Shown here: positions 5,291 to 8,962 of the stretch, piece after piece
Layout: every line of letters begins with the position of its first letter
Numbering within the stretch: position 1 is the stretch's first letter
Origin: Candidatus Gastranaerophilales bacterium
Lineage (GTDB): Bacteria; Cyanobacteriota; Vampirovibrionia; Gastranaerophilales; Gastranaerophilaceae
NCBI GenBank assembly: GCA_021199975.1
Contig: JAJQHF010000256.1
Span: forward strand, 1-8,962
Length of the DNA stretch: 8,962 nt
Direction of reading: 5' to 3'
Translations under genes and position numbers: made by a program
The notes under the pieces: generated by a model
Database searches by the model: none
Seen by the model: the letters and a program-made list of their open reading frames with translations, nothing else
What the model was told of the DNA's origin: nothing

Positions 5291-6213
5291 TTTGCAATGC
5301 TCCTTAAATATTTTAAAACTTTTTCAATATCTTTATCAGGTTGTATTTCAAGTTCAATTATATCACCATTTCTTAAAGCGGCAAATTTAAGCTTATATGC
5401 CTGCAAAACCTGCTCTGTCGTATTTACTTTAAACGGGATTTTATTATATAAAGTATCATTAACCAACGGATGTGATATATAGCTCATGTGTACTCTTATT
5501 TGATGAGTTCTTCCTGTTTCAAGTGTAAGTTCCAAATAAGAAAACCCTTTGAATAATTCCAATACCTTGTAGTGCGTTACAGATGGCTTTCCGCCTTCAA
5601 TAACCGCCATTTTTTCAGGTTTTAACGGATTTCTGCCGATAGGAAAATTAATTGTTCCTTCATTTTTTTCAAAATTGCCGTGTACTATAGCCAAATATTG
5701 TCGTTTTGCAGTTTTTTCCTTTATTTGTTTTACAAGAAATTCATGTGCCGTATTATTTTTTGCAACCATTAAAAGTCCTGAAGTATTCCTGTCTAACCTG
5801 TGGACAATACCCGGACGCATGACTCCGTTAATATCCGATAACCCTTCATAACCGTACCTGTACAATAACGCATTTACAAGAGTACCGGTTACTTCCTTGT
5901 TTGTCGGATGAGTAAGCATTTTTTTCGGCTTATTTACAACCAAAATATCTTCATCTTCATAAATAACATCTAAAGGAATGTTCTCTCCTTGAATAATTAA
6001 AAACAATTCTTCGCTTAAAAAAACTTCTATTTCATCATCATTTTTGACAAGGAAAGAAGCTCTTTTATTTTCTCCGTTAACAAAAACTTGATTTTTCTTT
6101 ATTAAATTTTGAACTTGAGAGCGTGAAGAAAAAATTTCGATTTCTGATAAAAAAGTATCCAGTCTTAAAGGTTCACTTAAAGATTGGACACTGAAAATAT
6201 ATTTTTTAGTCAT
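5287..6213 (-). CDS. rluD: RluA/RluD-family 23S rRNA pseudouridine synthase
   Basis: A 308-residue enzyme that converts specific uridines in structured RNA, most likely 23S rRNA, to pseudouridine. An N-terminal S4 RNA-binding domain spans about 16-65 (LRLDTFLSE, then SRSQVQNLIKKNQVFVNG). The catalytic domain starts with VNKPKKMLTHPT (93-104), followed by the signature HRLDRNTSG with catalytic Asp141. Then come RQYLAIVHG (171-179) and TGRTHQIRVHM (233-243) near the active site. S4 plus catalytic domain at this length is typical of RluD, but RluC and RluA-like relatives cannot be excluded, so the target site is not certain. AGGT lies eight bases before the ATG. It follows lspA by ten bases, the lspA-rluD adjacency known from many bacteria, and overlaps the LapA-like gene by four bases. 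Confidence 0.9.
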   Translation of the reverse strand: MTKKYIFSVQSLSEPLRLDTFLSEIEIFSSRSQVQNLIKKNQVFVNGENKRASFLVKNDDEIEVFLSEELFLIIQGENIPLDVIYEDEDILVVNKPKKMLTHPTNKEVTGTLVNALLYRYGYEGLSDINGVMRPGIVHRLDRNTSGLLMVAKNNTAHEFLVKQIKEKTAKRQYLAIVHGNFEKNEGTINFPIGRNPLKPEKMAVIEGGKPSVTHYKVLELFKGFSYLELTLETGRTHQIRVHMSYISHPLVNDTLYNKIPFKVNTTEQVLQAYKLKFAALRNGDIIELEIQPDKDIEKVLKYLRSIAK

Positions 6214-6223
6214 TTAAAAAGAC

Positions 6224-6736
6224 CTATCTTTTTGTAAATAAAGAAAGAATTAAACAAACAGCTCCAACAACTATCATAATATCCGGGAAGTTAAAGACCG
6301 GAAAAGCCGGTAAAAATTCACAATGTATATAGTCAATTACATAACCTAAATGTATGCGTTCAATCATATTCATTGTAATACCAGCACTTAATGAAGCCAT
6401 TGCAGACACTGATGTTTGAGATAATTTTGATGAAGCAATTAAAACAATAAAAGTTAAAATCGCAACAGCAAAAAGAGATGCCGTAATAATCATCTCTTGA
6501 TGACCTGCAAATAAATTAAAAGCAGCACCTGTATTATGAACTTCGTATAAAGTTAAGATTCCATTTCCTACCTGATTTGTGGGTGAAGCTTGAAAAGCCG
6601 CCATTACAATTGCCTTAATACCATAGCATATCAGAGCAAAAAGTATCCATAATCCGAAGTACTTTACAATCATAAAAAAATCAATTAGAGGCTGACTATT
6701 TTTTTGATTTTTTAGTCTTCTTTGCTGCTTGTTCAT
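6224..6736 (-). CDS. lspA: Lipoprotein signal peptidase (signal peptidase II)
   Basis: An inner-membrane aspartyl protease (170 residues) that removes signal peptides from diacylglyceryl-modified prolipoproteins. Four hydrophobic segments are visible. Family motifs are VHNTGAAFNLF (66-76), NMIERIHLGYVIDYIH (123-138) and FNFPD (148-152). Asp135 and Asp152 match the catalytic pair. Two positions deviate: the usual NxxDR is NxxER (Glu126) and the usual FNxAD is FNFPD (Pro151). Both catalytic residues are intact, so I treat the enzyme as active. A basic 14-residue N-terminal extension precedes the first membrane helix. An excellent AAGGAGG about seven bases before the ATG fixes the start, although this makes the gene overlap the preceding one by 41 bases. 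It is third in the operon. Confidence 0.93.
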   Translation of the reverse strand: MNKQQRRLKNQKNSQPLIDFFMIVKYFGLWILFALICYGIKAIVMAAFQASPTNQVGNGILTLYEVHNTGAAFNLFAGHQEMIITASLFAVAILTFIVLIASSKLSQTSVSAMASLSAGITMNMIERIHLGYVIDYIHCEFLPAFPVFNFPDIMIVVGAVCLILSLFTKR

Positions 6737-7700
6737 TTAAATCCTCCTTCTCGGTAATTAAACCATTATCAACAGAAAGTACATTTATTCTTTTCATTAC
6801 AAAAGCCATGCCCGTCATATTTAACACAACGGAGGGCGGCTCTACCTGCGCTCTTGTAATTGCAATTGAAATTGTTGCATATTCATTATGTTTATTTTTA
6901 TTAGCACTTAATACTCTTGCAAGTTCATCATTTTTTATAGAACGGTAAACATCTTTTTCTTCAATTTGAGGAAAAACAATTTGCTCATTTACAATAGACC
7001 CGACAACAAAAACCCCATCAGGAGAATTTATTTTCACTAAAGCTTCATACTCAGAACCTTCTGGTACACAATCAGGCGCCGTAACATCAACATTCATTTT
7101 TTTCGCTTCGCCGTATTTTAAATCAACTTTTTCATAAGTTACATCGGTTGCCGATATCTGCCATTTATTATCACGTTTTACCAAATAATCGGTATAATAA
7201 ATATCTGAAACAATGCTTCCGGTGTCATTCAATTTCTTTATAGCTTTTGCAGTTTCGCCGGTCGCAATTTCATGAGCTTTTACAACCGCATAATTTCCGT
7301 CTGTTTTAATACTAAGGATATCAGTTGTATATTTAACTTCTTTATACGCATCAGAAGCTGTTGCCATTAACTTAAATACAGTTTCTTTGTTAAATCCATC
7401 ATTATTTACATATTCATCAGCATACATAGTCTTTAATTTTTCAATGTCATTCTTAGATGAATATTTATTATATTTTTTGAAGAAACTGTTTATTTGAGCT
7501 TCGGGAGATTTTTTAAATATTTCTCTAAAAGTTACTTTATTTATAATGTCCGTTTCTTCGCTCTTAATATCATCTTCTTCCACGGCAACCTGTGCATTTA
7601 CATCTTTATTTACAATTGTAGAAACAGCATTTGCCGGAACAGTCGTAAAAAATACTGCTGAAAAAAATAATATAAGGGACATTAAACTGCGTTTATTCAT
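6696..7700 (-). CDS. Secreted NTF2-like (SnoaL-fold) domain protein, unknown function
   Basis: A 334-residue exported protein. Residues 1-25 are a Sec signal peptide ending ANA; there is no lipobox cysteine, so it is not a substrate of the neighbouring LspA. After an acidic linker, residues 68-195 look like an NTF2-like fold: an opening helix (INSFFKKYNKYSSKNDIEKL), a turn with MYADEYVNNDG, alternating strands, and a closing DYLVKRDNKWQISATDVTYE typical of such domains. Residues 200-312 form a second, beta-rich domain I do not recognise. The C-terminus is lysine-rich (KKTKKSKK). The role is unknown; envelope location is the safest inference. The stop of the PQ-loop gene lies nine bases upstream, and a GAGAGG ribosome site lies within that gene's end, somewhat far (about 14 bases) from the ATG. 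Its 3' end encodes the lspA ribosome site and overlaps lspA by 41 bases. Confidence 0.75.
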   Translation of the reverse strand: MNKRSLMSLILFFSAVFFTTVPANAVSTIVNKDVNAQVAVEEDDIKSEETDIINKVTFREIFKKSPEAQINSFFKKYNKYSSKNDIEKLKTMYADEYVNNDGFNKETVFKLMATASDAYKEVKYTTDILSIKTDGNYAVVKAHEIATGETAKAIKKLNDTGSIVSDIYYTDYLVKRDNKWQISATDVTYEKVDLKYGEAKKMNVDVTAPDCVPEGSEYEALVKINSPDGVFVVGSIVNEQIVFPQIEEKDVYRSIKNDELARVLSANKNKHNEYATISIAITRAQVEPPSVVLNMTGMAFVMKRINVLSVDNGLITEKEDLNEQAAKKTKKSKK

Positions 7701-7709
7701 ATTTATATT

Positions 7710-8006
7710 TTATTCCTCTCTGTTTCTGTATTTCAGAAGAAGTACAAAATCGGTACTTACTAATATTAAGTCTAATACATAAAGCCAAAAAACGATATCC
7801 ATAGAATTCAGTATTTTATTAATCATGCCGCAAATATATCCGATAATTATTAAACTGTAAAATAAACGGCTTTTACCTTTAACATTCTTTGTCTTATATG
7901 TTTTTATAATAGCAAAAGGCCAGCTTGCTCCGAAACAAATAAGCATAACAGCTTCAAAAAACCCCATTGCTTTTATTTGAAAACTCTGCATTAATAAATC
8001 AATCAT
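7710..8006 (-). CDS. PQ-loop/SemiSWEET-like three-helix membrane protein
   Basis: A 98-residue protein with three hydrophobic segments (about 14-35, 47-66 and 70-92), the size and topology of a bacterial SemiSWEET half-transporter. Residues 29-46 (WPFAIIKTYKTKNVKGKS) resemble the PQ-loop pattern of a proline near the end of helix 1 followed by a lysine-rich loop ending GKS, though Phe31 replaces the canonical glutamine. SemiSWEETs form dimers that move sugars. With the glutamine lost, the substrate and even transport itself are uncertain. The ATG at 8006 has GGAG seven bases upstream. It is the first gene of a five-gene leftward operon with an NTF2-like protein, lspA, rluD and a LapA-like gene, and is divergent from coaX. 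The grouping does not reveal its job. Confidence 0.65.
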   Translation of the reverse strand: MIDLLMQSFQIKAMGFFEAVMLICFGASWPFAIIKTYKTKNVKGKSRLFYSLIIIGYICGMINKILNSMDIVFWLYVLDLILVSTDFVLLLKYRNREE

Positions 8007-8028
8007 TTTTCCGCTCCAACCTAAGTAA

Positions 8029-8048
8029 ATTATATTCTGATTGTAGCA
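8029..8048 (-). promoter_or_regulatory. Candidate promoter of the PQ-loop/lspA/rluD operon
   Basis: The minus strand has an extended -10 element, TGC followed by TACAAT (8048-8040), with no good -35 box. This gives a start near 8033 and a leader of about 27 bases. A second -10 candidate, a perfect TATAAT at 8034-8029, also lacks a good -35. One of these probably drives the operon. Confidence 0.45.
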
Positions 8049-8070
8049 TAAAATATGTTTTTGGTAGAAT
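8041..8070 (+). promoter_or_regulatory. Candidate promoter of coaX
   Basis: TTGTAG (8041-8046), an 18-base spacer and TAGAAT (8065-8070) lie just before the coaX ribosome site. The -10 box is good and the -35 weak. The -35 overlaps the -10 of the divergent operon promoter, so the two could compete for RNA polymerase. Confidence 0.35.
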
Positions 8071-8089
8071 AAATAAGGAGATAATTATT

Positions 8090-8854
8090 ATGCTTCTTGC
8101 TATAGATATAGGAAATACAAATACAACTCTAGGGTTATTTAAAGATGATGTTTTAATTCACTCCTGGCGCTTGTCAACAGAGATTACAAGAACGGAGGAT
8201 GAATACGGAGTATTTATAAAAAACCTTTTAAAGGAAGCTCTGACTGAAGACAAGCTGAATTATGCCGTAATATCAAGTGTTGTTGTCCAATTAACCGAAA
8301 GAATGGACACTGCACTAAAAAAATATCTCGGCATTAATTCTCTAATCGTTTCGCATAAAATAAAAACCAATATAAAGTTAAAAACAGATGACCCCTCTCA
8401 AATAGGAGCAGACAGAATAGCAAACGCATGCGCCGCAGCAAGTTTATACACTGTTCCTGCCATTGTAGTGGATTTCGGAACCGCAACTTCTTTTGATATA
8501 GTTAATAAAAATAATGAATTTATAGGCGGTATTATTACCGCAGGTATGAAAATTCAAGCGGAGGCATTAAGCTCCAAAACTTCAAAACTGCCAAAACTCA
8601 ATATTGAAGCACCCGAAACTGCCATTGGCAAAAATACAATAGATGCAATGCTGTCAGGTATTGTAAGAGGACATGCCGCTATGATTGACGGTCTTATCTT
8701 TGAATGTGAAAGAGAACTCAAAGAAAAATCAATCATTATAGCAACAGGCGGTTATTCCTCCGTTATAAGCAAATACTTGAGAAGGAAATTTGACTATATA
8801 AACCCTGATTTAACGTTAATTGGCTTAAATTTATTATATTATATGAATAAATAA
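8090..8854 (+). CDS. coaX: Type III pantothenate kinase
   Basis: CoaX (254 residues) phosphorylates pantothenate, the first step of coenzyme A synthesis. Unlike type I kinases, known CoaX enzymes need a monovalent cation and are not feedback-inhibited by CoA. ASKHA-fold motifs are all present: the phosphate-binding DIGNTNTTLG (6-15), DPSQIGADRIAN (101-112) with probable catalytic Asp108, VVDFGTATSFD (126-136), GGIITAGM (146-153) and the late ATGG (218-221). Length matches the family. The ATG at 8090 follows AAGGAG (8075-8080) by nine bases. A longer frame back to 7967 would run through the divergent gene and the promoter region and adds a non-homologous N-terminus, so it is rejected. It stands alone on the plus strand. 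The usual partner birA is not in view. Confidence 0.96.
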   Translation: MLLAIDIGNTNTTLGLFKDDVLIHSWRLSTEITRTEDEYGVFIKNLLKEALTEDKLNYAVISSVVVQLTERMDTALKKYLGINSLIVSHKIKTNIKLKTDDPSQIGADRIANACAAASLYTVPAIVVDFGTATSFDIVNKNNEFIGGIITAGMKIQAEALSSKTSKLPKLNIEAPETAIGKNTIDAMLSGIVRGHAAMIDGLIFECERELKEKSIIIATGGYSSVISKYLRRKFDYINPDLTLIGLNLLYYMNK

Positions 8855-8962
8855 TTAAATTAATCTTTATTTTTAAGCAATTATTAAAAATTGTTATTAA
8901 TTAAATTTTAAACATTAACAAAAAATTTTTTTTCAGTTTTTATCATTAATAGATATTAAAAC

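Noticed and set aside
7967..8089. 41-residue extension of CoaX
   Set aside because: It runs antisense to the divergent PQ-loop gene and through the promoter region; the family starts at MLLAIDIGNT, which has its own ribosome site.
8878..8893. Hairpin CAATT/AATTG after coaX as a terminator
   Set aside because: The stem is five bp with a single G-C pair in very AT-rich DNA, and no clean T-run follows immediately. I would not call it.

Overview
The window is a chromosomal segment of an AT-rich bacterium (roughly a third G+C by eye) that uses the standard code and conventional Shine-Dalgarno sites. Signal peptidase II, a LapA-like inner-membrane protein, YajQ and a type III pantothenate kinase suggest a diderm or cyanobacteria-like lineage. 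A gut-type non-photosynthetic cyanobacteriote (Gastranaerophilales/Vampirovibrionia) is a reasonable guess, but only a guess: no marker here settles it. I see no phage genes, transposase, CRISPR array, tRNA or rRNA.

Left part (1-2588): a divergent metal-resistance pair. A Zn/Cd/Pb-type P1B ATPase reads leftward and an SmtB/CzrA-type ArsR repressor reads rightward. The 161-base gap between them holds a good sigma-70-like promoter for each gene. It also holds three related 16-bp operator-like sequences. One fills the spacer of the ATPase promoter, one sits just downstream of that promoter, and one fills the spacer of the repressor promoter in the same geometry. The repressor keeps the full alpha-5 zinc site, so a zinc- or cadmium-relieved, autoregulated efflux switch is the natural reading.

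Middle (2589-3909): yajQ with its own promoter is followed after 50 bases by a small secreted tyrosine-rich low-complexity protein of unknown role. A 201-base intergenic stretch then carries an imperfect hairpin of unusual composition, possibly a dispersed repeat or gene remnant, and the strong terminator of the leftward ribosomal genes.

Right part (3910-8006, all leftward): transcription order is PQ-loop membrane protein, secreted NTF2-like protein, lspA, RluA/RluD-type pseudouridine synthase, LapA-like protein, then rpsL and rpsG. The first five genes are tightly packed: two overlaps (41 and 4 bases) and two gaps of 9 and 10 bases. They look like one operon. rpsL-rpsG has its own promoter, but no convincing terminator separates it from the upstream operon, so read-through is possible. 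The str operon is cut short: fusA and tufA do not follow rpsG.

Right edge (8090-8854): coaX reads rightward from a promoter region shared with the divergent operon, followed by AT-rich sequence without a recognisable gene.

Most of the window is ordinary housekeeping. The parts that merit a second look are the three-operator metal switch, the tyrosine-rich secreted protein, the intergenic element at about 3735-3845, and the NTF2-like/lspA overlap. I found no convincing multi-gene system of a new kind.
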